From Baylisascaris procyonis (Eukaryota > Nematoda > Chromadorea > Rhabditida > Ascarididae), in the NCBI GenBank assembly GCA_037389465.1, contig JAZARR010000074.1:5580001-5644000 (forward strand): a stretch of DNA of 64,000 nt, in the 5' to 3' direction. A program made the position numbers and the translations under genes. How positions within the stretch are numbered: position 1 is the stretch's first letter; each line of letters starts with the position of its first letter. Below the pieces are notes generated by a model that worked only from the letters and a program-made list of their open reading frames with translations, was not told the DNA's origin and did not search any database. Shown in pieces: positions 1-12,190 of this stretch.

Positions 1-359
1 AATACATGAAAGAAAATAAAATTCATTCATCCAATTTTTTGGAAAAAAACAAATATCCATAACACATCACTAATCAGGTTTAGCCTTACCTATGATCATC
101 ATACTTCCATGAAATTTCCCGCAGAGATTTTGCGTTGCAAAAGTAGGGAGGCAACAATGCCGCGTCCCCATGCAAATTTATTACGCCAAAGTAGTTTCCT
201 CCTCTCATTAGATACCATCATAGCGTTTGTAATCTATGATCTTTGCTCTTTAGCTGATATTCTCTGCTAGAAGCATAACCGGAAAGAATCTGATGATAAT
301 GAATCAAGCTCGCATTCAAAATGAAACATTACTTCCTTTCAACGTAACGAGCAACCAAC

Positions 360-1509
360 CTGCACATATGAGATCAATTCCATGACCGGTTCCATCAATT
401 TACGTTTCATCTCAGCATCACTCGTATTTGCTATTTCTTCAAGCTGACGTTTCAGTCTCGCTTCAAATAGCACAGATTATAAACAACACAAGAATGCTAC
501 AGATACATGTTATAAAACGCTAAGCCGAAAAACACAGCAAATTCATAATAATTCAATGCTGCTGCCACCATCAGTATAATCATAGATGAGATAACCTTCG
601 ATCACAGACCTTTGAAACTTCAACACTTTGCCTCAATTTGTTTTTAGCCTACTGAAAATGTCTGCAATTAATGCAGGCAATAGAAATCGAACACATCTCG
701 TTTCTGTGCAAACTGAACTTATTTTGTTATTCTTACGTACTTCTGCATATGAAAAGTTTGGCTTGCAAAAGCGCATTATGACGCGCCGTGCCCATATTTC
801 AAGTAGGTGCTTTTAAGCCCACCTAACTTTCTTCCAGTCCAAGGCTTTCAGCAAATGGCATCTCGAAATTCGAAGTCACTCTGGAATTTCTCCGGGTGGC
901 GTCACCATCAGTCTTACCAAGTTCGGAGGATTTCTGGATATCCTCACGGACCTTGATCATCAAAACACCTCGAGCTTCAGAGGCTTCATGGTATCTTTTG
1001 GCTATTAGGATGTCCTCAAATCGTCCCAAGCTTCTATTATTCTTTGCTTGAAAATCCTTTAAGCATCGAGACTGCTACCATTAGCGTCCATTAATCTAGC
1101 AAATTTCGTAACTGTTGCTTTATTACCTTTTCAAGTCATACACCCAAAGATTCAAGCGTATGAGACAAGTCGAGCACTTTCATGCTGAGCTTAGCAAAAT
1201 GATCCGAAACTAAGGCATGCTGGGAGGGATGAAAATTTGTGGGCTAATGCAAACAATGTGAATGAGAAGTAACTGAGCTGTATCAAGTGAACATAGTAGA
1301 AAACTTCATGACGAATAACTTCATGCGCAAGCAAACTTCACGCTAATCTGCTTCTGTTTGAAACATTCCTACTTTCAATCCGATTATTCCCTAACCTACA
1401 ATGTGGCGTCTGAAATCGAACAGTAGAGATTTTCCCTTTTGCCCGACCGCTCATAATTCTGCACATAAATATTTTGCAGGGTCAGGAAACACTCAATAAA
1501 AATCTCAAA

Positions 1510-1540
<31 letters not shown>

Positions 1541-4500
1541 AAAACCGAAAGAAGCAAACCTGGTTTTTCGCTTAATGGACGATAGCCTATATCATTTTCC
1601 ACTTTAACAACAATTCCCAAGCCATGGAATGGCTCACCAAGGGATTGCTTTCGACGTTTCGCTCTTAATTCTTTCAATATTGCATCATATTTTTGGTGGA
1701 ATGCTGAAATTTTTTCTTCAAAGTGTTTCTTATCAATAGAATGATAAAAGTGATGGAAACTGATTACCAATTTATTTGAATTTTTTATTTAATTATCGTC
1801 TGACTATGGTTCATCGTCATCAATTCTTTCGAAGATCTACCAATTATCAAATCGATTCATCAACTGGAGATTATCAATTCATTCTTGAATAATATCAAAT
1901 ATCTCAAGTAACCATCTGACTATTCACATTTCATTAACAGTTTGAAGTGATCATCATTACCACTTAAATAGCTTCTAAGAAAAATGCTTATTTTACAAGT
2001 AGCGCTGAACAATTTCTGCTACTCCTTATTACCATATCCACCTCTTTAAGCTATAAGAATATAGAGATAAAGGAAAATAAGATTACAGGAATGAAAAACC
2101 TATATCGAAATAAGATTGCGCCCAATTATTCGAATGTCCATCAAAACATCTTAATTCGAGAACACTGAACAAAAAAGAAAAATACATTTATCAAAATGAT
2201 GCAATGTAGAATATGCAAAAAATGCAAAATCACCTATCGATTTGTATCGGATAAGATATCTCTTGTTACACTTAATGCAATATTGCGCTCAAATAAGTTA
2301 CCCAACTACAGACTATTTTTTTGCATAGAATCATCCACATTGCGCGAACAGCTAAAGTGCATCACAGGATGACAAATGCGTCAATAAAACAAGAATTTGG
2401 GCTCACATTCTGGCATTTTCGCTTAGCAAAAAATATATACTTATTGTTGATACGTTTTCGTTCCACTTGTTAGCAAATTTTAACTCGATTTTCGCTATAG
2501 CAAGTTGAATATGCAGATACGCGAGCAGAGAAAATGGATACTAGAACTTTTCTAAGCTCAGGCTGCAAAAATCATTCACTAACCGTTTTTCAAGATTTTG
2601 CTCTCAACAAGCTCTTATATTCGGATATCGCTACGACTCTACCTTTGCAAGGATATTTCTGGGGAAATTGCCAATCCACTGTGTGGAATTCTTAGCTATC
2701 CTATAGATCCCACCTCATGACTAGAGAGCGCTGGCATTTAGTGGGCCAATATTTCTGTAGTATTATCACCAGAATCATTTCTAAAATGTCACCATAAATT
2801 TCAAAAACCTCATAATTCTTGCTGCAATGAACCAAAACTGGCTTCGTCAATACGTCAAGTAGCATCATTATATTTGAAGTCCCTCTCAAAGGCCATTTAC
2901 AATTTCATTTTACTTTACTCAATGACCTATTCCCTACTGTTTTCCTCCAGGTAATACAATTAGTCCACTAGTCGAAGACAATTCTAAAAAAACTGGTCCT
3001 ACCTTTAGCGTCGTATTTCTCATCGCCACCACATAAAGCACTGTCTGGATGAATAAGCTTTGCGAGGATGTCATCCACTTTTGGAAGCGTACCACCTGCT
3101 TTGCTCTTTAGATAGGCAACCATGTACATCGGATCAGCCACACCGATAAGCTCCAACTTGGTAAAGTGCTCGACCTTACTATCGACGTGAACCAATAACG
3201 GCTTCTCATCGTTCGGCATATCGCTGAAATTGCGACATTCAATAGAGGTTTCAACTGACCAAGATAAAAAGAATAAAACAAATATGATGGCACAAAAACA
3301 ACCGATAAAACAGATAGGAGGGAGAAGAAAAGAAGACACGAAATGGAAAGAGAGAAATAATGGGACAAATGTGATGAAAAACATTACCATCTATTCAAAT
3401 ATTTTGTATAGATTTACAGTTCAATAAATTGCCGCTTATATCAATTTTAAACATTTGCATATATTTGAATTTAGTAATTATAGTTAATAAAATTATGCTT
3501 ATTCATTAACTAATATCGTAAGCTTGAAGAAGAGAAAAAGGAAGAGAAGGAAATAATGCAAGAAAGAAAGTGGAAAAGAGAAAAAAACGACAAACCGCCA
3601 ATATGCAAAACGTCCATCATCATAGACGGCGATCGTTTGCATCTCAGGTAAATCGTTTGTGTATCTATCCCTCGTTAAGTATATATTCTGATCGACAGTA
3701 CACACGTCATTAGTATTCCCATTCAAATAGTGAAATACCCCCAATAATCGAAGTTTTTTTAAAGCATTTAACGCTTCTGAAACAGATGTTTCTTAGAGAC
3801 TGAATTTTTTTGGCTTTGGAAGTGTCCAAGATTTTATAAAAACTGCAGATACATATGAAAATTTCCCATAAAAATTTAAAATTCGTTAGGTCTTATAACC
3901 TCATTTAATCTAAAGGTATGACTAATGAAATGCAGCATTTTTTGCGAAGCTTACTGAAAAATTTTAAACAGATATGAGCACTGAATGATACTAGAAGATT
4001 TGAAAATTGCGAATTAAGTTTTAAAGGTGCATTTTTTCCAGAAATAAATGACGCAAATCTTTACTTATCGATGGAGCATGCAAATAAACTTTTTCATGAA
4101 AGTCTATGAAGATGCAATATTTAAAAAAAAGATTAATTAAACTAACTGCATGGATCATTATTATCGGTGTTCTTGGTGAGCGCTTGTATGTCTTTCCAGA
4201 ATCGGAAAAATTCCGGAGGAAATGATACGAGAAATTTCGACTGTAAGTCCTTTTTAATCTCATCGTCTGAGAGATTCAATTTCACATGTTTCAAGCTTTC
4301 TTCAACGTTACCATTATTAGGTGATCCACTTCGCTTCAACTGAAAATTTTAGTTTCAAATCACTACTGAACGATTTTCATCTCACTGATTATGTATGTAC
4401 TAATAAATAGATAGAGTTGATATATGGATAAAGTTGAAGCAAAAGTTCAACACGTCCAAAAAGTTCAACATCACTGATCAACTATTAGCTATGTCGAGCT

Positions 4501-5369
4501 AACGGGAAGCTTCCATCTCAGTGATATCTATAATATTCTATTCACTTCACTTCTTTAACAGTATTACTGCGTTGCAAAAGATTATGGTCTTTATTTAAGT
4601 TTTTGCCTAATAAAAAGAAATAAGACGACGAATATCACAAAAAAGGCGGGAATATTATAGTCGTGAACAGTTTAATCATCTATTGCCATATGATACTATT
4701 GCCATAAGATATTCAAAAAAATTTTGTTTTTTATGTCATAATATATCACATTTTACTATGAAATACTAAAAATAATTGACAAGATGGCCACTTTTTGGCT
4801 AGAAGTTGAAATTATTTCAAGGTATTTTGTTAAACAGGCTTTTCAAAATGATGCAGAAAATATCCGTGAGCCAAAATGCTCTCTTAAAACGTTATGGCAT
4901 TTTTTCGATACACCTCCGATGTGTTTCTCCTTCAGAAGCCCACACCCCCCCCCCCGTGATGAAATCTGTTGGCAAGTTTGACACTCTGAGAAGTTAATAT
5001 ATCTGCCTTCTCAGATGGTTATAAACTTAAAACGCATCAACAATGTCATTTGATTCTCAATGCTCGAAAATATGCACTAATAAAGTTTAGCGGTGATACA
5101 AACATCATTAGAACTCTTCCATCTTAGTAACTTCAAGTAAAATAGCGGCATTTGGAAACATAAACCCATATAAGTGCGCTGAAACTATGCATTAATTTTT
5201 TTTTAAACAAAAAGAAAAAAGAAAGCAATAAACAAACATTTGTCGACGATACGTCCGTCGATTTCGTCTCATTCTTGATGGATTTAATTTGATCATGTGA
5301 AAATTCCTCCATGTGTTTTTTATTTTTTGTACGATAGCAATGTGTTCCAAATTTACATGGTGGTGGCAT
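360..5369 (-). CDS. HPF1: HPF1 homologue with N-terminal PBZ zinc finger (3' end missing)
   Basis: HPF1 partners PARP1/2 in the nucleus and completes their active site so that serine is ADP-ribosylated. Exons in transcript order: 5238-5369, 4147-4339, 3596-3776, 3003-3223, 1560-1703, 360-460. All phases agree and give 324 codons. Residues 5-25 form a PBZ (poly-ADP-ribose-binding) finger: C5, F7-G8, C11-Y-R, H19, F23, H25. HPF1 signatures follow: FPPEFFRFWKD in exon 2, LPEMQTIAVYDDG then YWRDMPND across exons 3-4, and FHGLGIVVKVENDIGYRPL in exon 5. The Tyr-Arg pair at 283-284 matches the human HPF1 residues needed for PARP binding. The start is the ATG directly before the finger; the frame upstream has no ATG. 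The C-terminal exon carrying the catalytic NDE-type glutamate was not found and probably lies left of base 1. Human HPF1 is 346 residues and, to my knowledge, has no PBZ. Confidence 0.85.
823..1060 (-). pseudogene. Coding-like patch in HPF1 intron, possibly decayed spectrin-like repeat
   Basis: An open stretch ends in FAESLGLEES and a stop at 823. It lies inside the last recognised HPF1 intron (461-1559), on the same strand. Charged heptad-like segments are visible (RFEDILIAKRYHEASEARG), and a neighbouring frame just upstream reads RIIEAWDDL, which resembles a spectrin-repeat helix. The match is split between frames and has no convincing splice sites. I read it as a decayed fragment or chance; it does not belong to HPF1. 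Confidence 0.2.
1508..1542. repeat. AAAT tetranucleotide microsatellite
   Basis: About eight copies of an AAAT-type unit sit just downstream of HPF1 exon 1560-1703, inside the next intron. Confidence 0.9.
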
Positions 5370-5559
5370 TATGTGGCTCGTCGTCGTATAGAAACACACA
5401 CAACACCAATCTTGTTGTAAATTAATACGAATTTTCCACTGATGATTGACTCGAATTGTCGATTACCAATTACAGGTGGCTATCACGTCTGCAAAAAGAA
5501 AGCATTGAAAAGAGTATCCTGAATTACAACGAATCATGCTGAGGTACCACGAAACCTAA

Positions 5560-5790
5560 AAAACATGACCTGAAATGACACCCGCAAAAAACATTTTCTC
5601 GTTTGATAGCCACGACGCTAACGTAGAGGCATATAATTGCAGAGACGCTGCGCGCACAACCGTTGCGAAACGCAAATGGAGCCGTCCTCAAACACGCACC
5701 AGAGTACGCACTGCGACCGTAATCTGCACTTCACAAGAAGAGTCCCCAATGGCGCAGTGGCGGGCAGAAAAACGCCTGAAAACATCTAGT
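5560..5790. promoter_or_regulatory. GC-richer block upstream of HPF1, candidate promoter
   Basis: This island of higher GC stands out from the AT-rich surroundings, 190-420 bases upstream of the HPF1 start codon. It contains CAGAGACGCTGCGCGC, which resembles the GAGACGC-type motif common in nematode promoters. An open frame of about 97 codons crosses it on the plus strand, but it is arginine/threonine-rich and has no recognisable domain. A promoter is the simpler reading. Confidence 0.3.
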
Positions 5791-6622
5791 AAGAACATGC
5801 AATTTTTTTGTAACCATTCGCATAAGAATGCAAAATCATGCAATCAGGGAAAATTTCAGCTCAACTGAAGCACTGGAACTAGTTTTCTGGATTGCGCAGC
5901 TTCTCGGCAATCGTGCAGTAGGGATCATAGAGACGACTAGACTTTCAAAAAAGAACATGAAATTTTTTTGATACACACACAGGCACAAATTAAGCATTTC
6001 CCTCACTGAACAAACTTCATACGTTAAACTCTTTAAAACATTCCAGCATAAAGCGATAATCACTGCAAGCACCATTTATCTTTAAAGATGACGGAAATAT
6101 TTTTTCACCGTATGGTGCATTTATGCATTTAGCATTTATTGTTATTCAAAAATCAACGCTGCATTAACGGATTGATTGATCACTAGCTTAATAAGAAAAT
6201 CGATGCAACCATAAAAGGTGAACGCATTGAATTTCCGTTGATCTCATTTCCTCATTATTGTTTTACACTAATCGTCTTTAGTGAATACTTTCTGGTGACC
6301 CACTTTAAAATTGTATCTTTTTGACAATGAACGGATAATGCATGAGTATCCACTTTCTGCTGGAGAAATGGCTTCAAGGTTATTGTTTTTAGAAAGATGA
6401 GTTCATACTCATCCAATATGGAAACGATTGAATTTGCTGGAATTGTTCGCTGAATTTGGATAAACGCATAAGTGAAGAATTCCGTTATGATCTGCACTAT
6501 CGGTTGTTCATGATGGTGGCGTGAAATGTGTGAAATGGAAAGCGAGTCAGGAGAGAATTGAAGAGGTAGGAATTTCTTTTATAAATCTGTGTGCTACCGT
6601 TTGAATTTTTTGTTACATATAC

Positions 6623-6689
<67 letters not shown>

Positions 6690-7440
6690 ATCAGTTTGAG
6701 GAATTGCGCGATTCATTAAAAAGATTATCACTACCACACTATCTCTTTAAAAATTTCACGCGTTTTCTTTTCTAAATTTTTTGAGATGAAACTTTTCGGA
6801 GGGTTTTTTTCTTTGATCGGTAAGAGTCGGATTGCAGGGATTTTTTTTTCCATTTAGTTTATGCAGATATTCCAATTGAGGATCCACTATGCCAATGATG
6901 TGAAATTTACGTAGTGAATCGCTTGCATACTCCAGGCTGTGTTGTTTTGTTCCATAAATCTCCCGGAACTTCTGTTCTTTTGAAAACTTGTAGCTTCATA
7001 TTCCTCCAACGACAAAAAACCATACAAGAAGTTTTTTCAACAGATGAGCCGGATTTGCTGATTGAGAACTTGCCTTATACTTTTTGCATTTACCTTGTCT
7101 CACAACGTTCGACATCAGACCGTGGAATATTTGGTTGCTGTTCACGTTAAAGCATAAGACTTCAACTAAAAGAGAAGCTACAAATATTAGTCTGTTAATG
7201 AGGGGAGGATTTTGAGGATTCGTCCATAAAAACTGGATGGGGCATTTCTTATATGGAACTAACGAAGCCGCCAATCCACATCATAAGTTTTAAATACAGC
7301 TGAAGGTGCAGTGAAAGTTGTTTGTGATGGTAAAAACTCTAACGCTATCTGCAGAGAGCAATCATTTTGATTCAAATGGAAGTAGTGAATTAGATTATTT
7401 GTGACGAAATGTCCTCCTCGTTTATTCTTTCGCCCCATTT
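5791..7440. other. Intergenic, HPF1 upstream side to chimera C 3' flank
   Basis: Mostly AT-rich sequence with a TA microsatellite. A minus-strand open frame at 6255-6497 (ending in KWVTRKYSLKTISVKQ) and another at 6996-7274 have moderately protein-like composition, but no clean acceptor/donor pair or recognisable family. Either could be a remnant related to the conserved block at 7450-7850. Confidence 0.3.
6624..6682. repeat. TA dinucleotide microsatellite
   Basis: Uninterrupted TA repeat of about 58 bases in intergenic DNA. Confidence 0.95.
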
Positions 7441-7449
7441 ATACAACAC

Positions 7450-7850
7450 TTCTAATTCTTTAATTTTTCAATCGACGTAAACCTAAGCATTACCCTTTCC
7501 AAGCAACAAAGGGTTGTAAACCAATTTCTGATGCATCCATGAGCACTTCCCGTAAAGAAGATCTCGAACTGGACTTCTTGATTCGGGTTATTGCTGAGAA
7601 TGTAGCTTATAAAATCGTTGTTAGACATGAGCGCTCTCATTTTCTTCACATGCAAATTAGCTATTTCATAAATGTGTGCTTTTAAAAGTTGATAATGAAA
7701 ACTTCACAACGAATGCAACCTGTTGATGCTTTAATTCAACTGTTGAAAACTTCCAGTTTACCGAAGTCGCGCAACCTCAACAATTTGGTCACTCGAGCTG
7801 TATCCTTCACATTGATGACGTAAGATAAAAAAGTGTAAGAAACTCTTATA
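7450..7850 (-). pseudogene. Triplicated non-myosin block, copy 3 (downstream of chimera C)
   Basis: This block aligns with 15930-16240 and 24060-24370. Read on the minus strand it carries protein-like segments: VTKLLRLRDFGKLEVF, then LHVKKM, then DFISYILSNNPNQEVQFEI. They lie in more than one frame and are separated by stops. The same residues recur in the other copies, so the block descends from coding sequence that sat directly 3' of the parental myosin gene and was carried along in the duplications. I do not recognise the protein family. The longest open piece here ends at 7452. Confidence 0.4.
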
Positions 7851-7858
7851 TTTGACGG

Positions 7859-7864
7859 TTTATT
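7859..7864 (-). terminator. Poly(A) signal AATAAA, chimera C
   Basis: TTTATT on the plus strand, about 165 bases past the stop of chimera C. The surrounding GAATAAACC context recurs at 16361 and 24388 behind the other two copies, which supports function. Confidence 0.6.
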
Positions 7865-8027
7865 CAAAGGTAAAAAAAGCAATTGCTCCACTATATAGCA
7901 CATCAATATTGCTTTGAAACAATTCTGATGGTTATAAAGAGGGCATAAAATTCACTGGCGAAAAAAAACTTGAGGTAAACATGCTCGCAAAAAAAAAACA
8001 AGGAACAGACAGTACAAGATGACTGTC

Positions 8028-11000
8028 TCAAATGCGAAGGATGATGCTAGCGGAATAGGCATCCAAACTGCGATGCTTAAACGGCGAACGATGCTGTAGA
8101 ACACTAGCGGTTCTGGGCGCGCATCTTCGAAATGGAATCCTCCGCATGACCTCCATGTTCTTCGGCGTCGACGAGCTGATGTTGCGTCTGACGGAATTTC
8201 TGTAAATTTGAGGGGACTTCAGATTATTCGCATACCCGCAAACCTTAGAACCACTCTGCAACATGGATCACTAAGGTGCTCTGAGAGCGCACTGAAACGA
8301 AACTCATATGAAACGTGAATCTCTTACAGCGTCCTCGATTTCCTTTTCTTGCATGCTGAGTTTCTTCTGAAGTTTACCAATCAGATCACGCGCTTGCCCA
8401 GCCTTCTTCTTATCCTCAGCAACCTGAAATTTTTCTCTTACTTCCACTTTCTGTATATTATTGAAAACTTATACCAATCGTATATAAAATAGCTTTGCAA
8501 ATCCGCATAGCGTCATGAAAGCACGAAAACAACCAAATGAAAAAAAGCGATTTTAAACTCACAACTATGCCTTAGTTCCGCAAAGACGACAGTTTTCTGT
8601 GCAGTAATTGCACTTCAAAGATCAATGAGGACACTTTGAAGTTTTCCTGCGGAATCTGAATGACTTCAAGTTTTCGAAAACTTCGCCCCATTCACGACAT
8701 ACTGGTCCGAAATCTCGACCCACCAAAGAAGATGCAGCGACGGCACTACGAAAGATATATCAGTTGCTTTGTTATCAGGCTCACCTGGCATCGCAGTTCA
8801 TGTACACGTCTGTCATGCTCGCTGAGTTTCCTCGTAGCATCCTCGTAGCGTTGCTGTTCACTGCCGAGTACGTTCTCCATTTCGTGGATGCGTGATTCGA
8901 ACACATCAATCACTTTATTATCGCCTTTCAGTGCTGCTGCTTCAGCCTCATCCAAACGTGCCTGCAATTTCTTGCTATTGTTGCTTTATCATCACCTAGT
9001 AAGTCGTACCAGGTAGGGCAGGCTGTTAATTGGAACCAACATCATCTTGTTCGATGGTTAGGACCCTTTCAGAAAGAAAGGGAATGAACCGAAGCTAGAG
9101 AAATTCCCTGTTATATTCGTTTCCTACCACGTAATTCATTACTTTTGAATCCGAACGAGCATGGCGATGATCTCCATCGTTTAGAATCCCCGCTTTTCCG
9201 ATTCCTAACTCTTGAAGAACATAGATTTTGAGAGTTGTGCCAATATTAAAAGAGCAAGCGAAAAGGTGGAACTGCTTAATCATACCTGCATTCCTTTCAC
9301 CTGTGCCTCGAGTGATTTGCGCATACGCTCGCTCTGCATTGCACTTTCCTGTTCGTGATGAATTTGTTCGGCGAGTCTTGCCGCATGGGCCATTGCAGCC
9401 TTGCTGCGCTCCCCGGAGCTCTTGAGCTCGTTGACGGTGTGGTCAAGATCTCTGTGTATTTCAAGTAGCTCGCCATCTACTTTATGTCCGATTGCGCTCA
9501 ACGAATGGGTTTCTGCGGTCAATCCGTCGCAACGTGACACTGACTGATGTGCGTCACGTCCCGCTTGTTGGCCAGAACGTACTGCTTGATCCACAGCTAC
9601 TATCAGTTCTTCCTTCTTGGATTGCAGCACCGTTGCACGTTTCTTCATATCCAGATACTGCTCGAGAATATTCTCGCGATTACGCTGCTCCTCCTCTACC
9701 TAGAATCATTGCACCAAAGATATAAAAATTTGGAGTGATGAAAAACTATAGTGGGAATTAATTGGTATTCAGCGTAGAGTATATTTCACCTCGTGACGAG
9801 GGATTATTGCTACTAGTACATATGGTTTCTCAGTTTCAGTGGTCGCCCTATCTGAGACGTAGCCTACGCCAACAGCTACATTTAATAAAAAAAATCCACA
9901 CTGGCCTCGGACTGCACTTAGTAGCAAGTTTTCTCGAGTAAATCAGTTAACGAGTTCATTGACGTCTGTTATGATCAACAGGAGTAACGACGTCGATACT
10001 CACGGCAGTATCATATAGCAATACACGATGGTCATTGTAACAGTCATATAAGAACAAGTAGCTAAGCTTGTTCTATTATGACAATACTCAGCGAAACGAC
10101 GGGCAGTGAAGTTCTCGAAGATAATAATTTCGAAGTACGCATACTGACTTGTCGTTGAAGTTCCCGAATTTGATCATGGTTCTCCTCTATTTTTTTTAGT
10201 GCGTCACTATTGCCTCGGTTGGTGCGACCGAGTGCCGTCTCGAGCTGATTGATGCTATACTCCAGCTTTCTTCTTTGTCGCGATATATCGGTGTCCCGCT
10301 TCGTCTCATTGTCCAATGACGCCTGAAATACATATCCTTACTCGTCAATGTTGCGATGGATAAAACGGTTTGTATTTTACAGGTGTTACCAAAATATTAC
10401 AAGGCTGCTCGAAGTTAGTGCCATGTCGAATCAAAAAATTTGCCAAACTATTAACTGCATAATAACTCAAAACACCCCATCCTAATAGAGTGTCCTCTCA
10501 GTTTAATAAACAGAAGAGCTTAAATAACGTCGTAGTGAAACGATACGGTCATGTAAAAGCTTGCTTCTAGGATCTTACTCGATAGCAAACATGATATTTT
10601 CGTCAAAGGGATGGCATCGCAAGAGCACAACCTTCAAATCGTCTCACTCGGATGTACAAGATCTCACCAAGGAATCTCTTCATCCTACCTTTACGAAATG
10701 ATCTAATGATGTTGTCAAGAAGTTTGCGAACTGGTGCTTTCGCAATTATTAGGACAACTTTAGTAGCCTAGACTAATGATTACAGTAACCCTCGAAGCAT
10801 CACTGTTCACCATTTGTTATGTCAGTTGCATGTGCGAGAATGAAGACACATAACAATAGAATATACGAAACATTTGAAAGTTATTTGAATAATGACGCTT
10901 ATTGCTTTACTTATTCAACCACATATTCTGCGAGTTCAACGAGCAGACCGTTAAGAGTTGTAGCGGAACAACCAAAGCAATTGCCCGAAGAAAAAAGCCT

Positions 11001-12190
11001 CACTGTTTCAGAGCCGGATGTGTGTGAGTCGTTCGGTCCACACTTTTTGTGTGATGCGCCCGTGCCCGAAGTTCCGAACGGAAACCACGACTCCGAATAT
11101 TCTGAAAAACGTCAGAGCGAGGATATTAAATAAAATTGGATTCTTACGAGCTGTATTTACAAAATGGGATGACTACGAACAAATGACAGATGCCTGCAAT
11201 CTCACACCATTCGCACCTTTAATCGTCAATGAAAGACGGTGTGAGATACCCTTTCTTGATAAAAAGGCCGCTCGGTGACTACGGCAAAACCGAATTCCAA
11301 GCTGCTTCAGAGGAAACAAAACTAAACGAGCGAGGAACGCTTGTGAGTGCGCTCTGAGGCAAGGAGGGAGGAGAGATAAAGGGACATAGGCAACGGTTTT
11401 CACTGTGAATGTTTACAGCGGTGAAAATCTTTGCATGCGCATAAACGTCAATAAACAAATACAATTTACAAGAAATTTTTACTACAGCTTTGATGTTAGT
11501 AAAGAAGAGCAACACTTAACATAATTCTCTTTTCCACTGACACCGCTGCTTTCAAAAACACGCCTGATTAAAGCATTCCTTGGATTCCAATTGTGTGTGC
11601 CATGTACCTTTTGCAGTGAATCAACACAAAGACTTCAACGATTAAAACGATGAGCCGATGAGATGCAAAGCATAACGCTTACTACGTAATATCTTTGCGT
11701 GGAAGTGAGCAGATCTATGAGAAAGAAGTGCGAGGAAAATCCACGAGTTATTTCTGGTTTCCAAATTGCAGAGCACTAAAAAAAGCAGTCTGTGAAACCA
11801 ATAACATTCTGTGCTATTGGTTTCCCTGCGACAATTGCAACACTCGGCAGAGCAGTGTCGTATTATATGCATGAAGACACAAAAAGTGCAGCCGATGCAA
11901 AATGCGTAAACATGACAAGGCTGCAACTGACGTTGTTTATGACGTCATTTGCAATGGGCTACAGCTGCAAAATAAAATGCGTGAACGTTTTTACGAGCAA
12001 TGCGAAGTTGTGAATTGCAAAAGAAGTTGTCATAAGTAGAGGAAGTAAAGTAAGTGACGCTCTGACCTTCATCTTGTGCCCATTCTTCTTGCTTTTTCTT
12101 TAGCAATGATCCACCACGTAAGTGCTGTTCTTCGTTGGTAGGGCTGCTGGAAAATTCATGTGTTTTTGATGCCTTGTCGCCACTACTCAT
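8028..12190 (-). CDS. Motor-less myosin-rod chimera C
   Basis: Seven exons with compatible phases: 12067-12190, 11004-11101, 10149-10322, 9286-9699, 8785-8961, 8328-8423, 8028-8255; 436 residues. Exon 1 (MSSGDKASK... SLLKKKQEEWAQDEG) and the 33-codon exon 2 have no counterpart in myosin A. Exons 3-6 have exactly the lengths of A exons 11-14 (174, 414, 177, 96 nt) and encode light-meromyosin coiled coil, equal to A residues 1606-1892. There is no head, neck or most of the rod. Exon 1 cannot splice directly to exon 3, because a stop arises within six codons; exon 2 restores the frame. The last exon uses an AG upstream of the original one and reads a shifted frame, giving a basic Arg/Ser-rich 75-residue tail. 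The original tail frame stops early. Possible roles are a rod-only assembly modulator or a young pseudogene; expression is unknown. Confidence 0.6.
9417..9672. repeat. 256-nt tract identical to 18121-18376
   Basis: Within the 414-nt rod exon of chimera C, 256 consecutive bases match chimera B base for base. Neighbouring exon parts and introns differ at many positions. Confidence 0.85.
12067..12190 (-). other. Novel first exon of chimera C
   Basis: 41 codons plus one base, from ATG to a GTCAGAGC donor. The SLLKKKQEEWAQDEG end is identical to that of chimera B (21501-21606). Between THE and GSLL both copies have exactly 14 residues, but these are strongly diverged. The segment looks like a charged, probably helical N-terminus. 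I do not recognise a family and cannot see where it came from in this window. Confidence 0.6.

Noticed and set aside
4941..4958. C homopolymer run
   Set aside because: Short simple repeat in the HPF1 first intron; nothing further supported.
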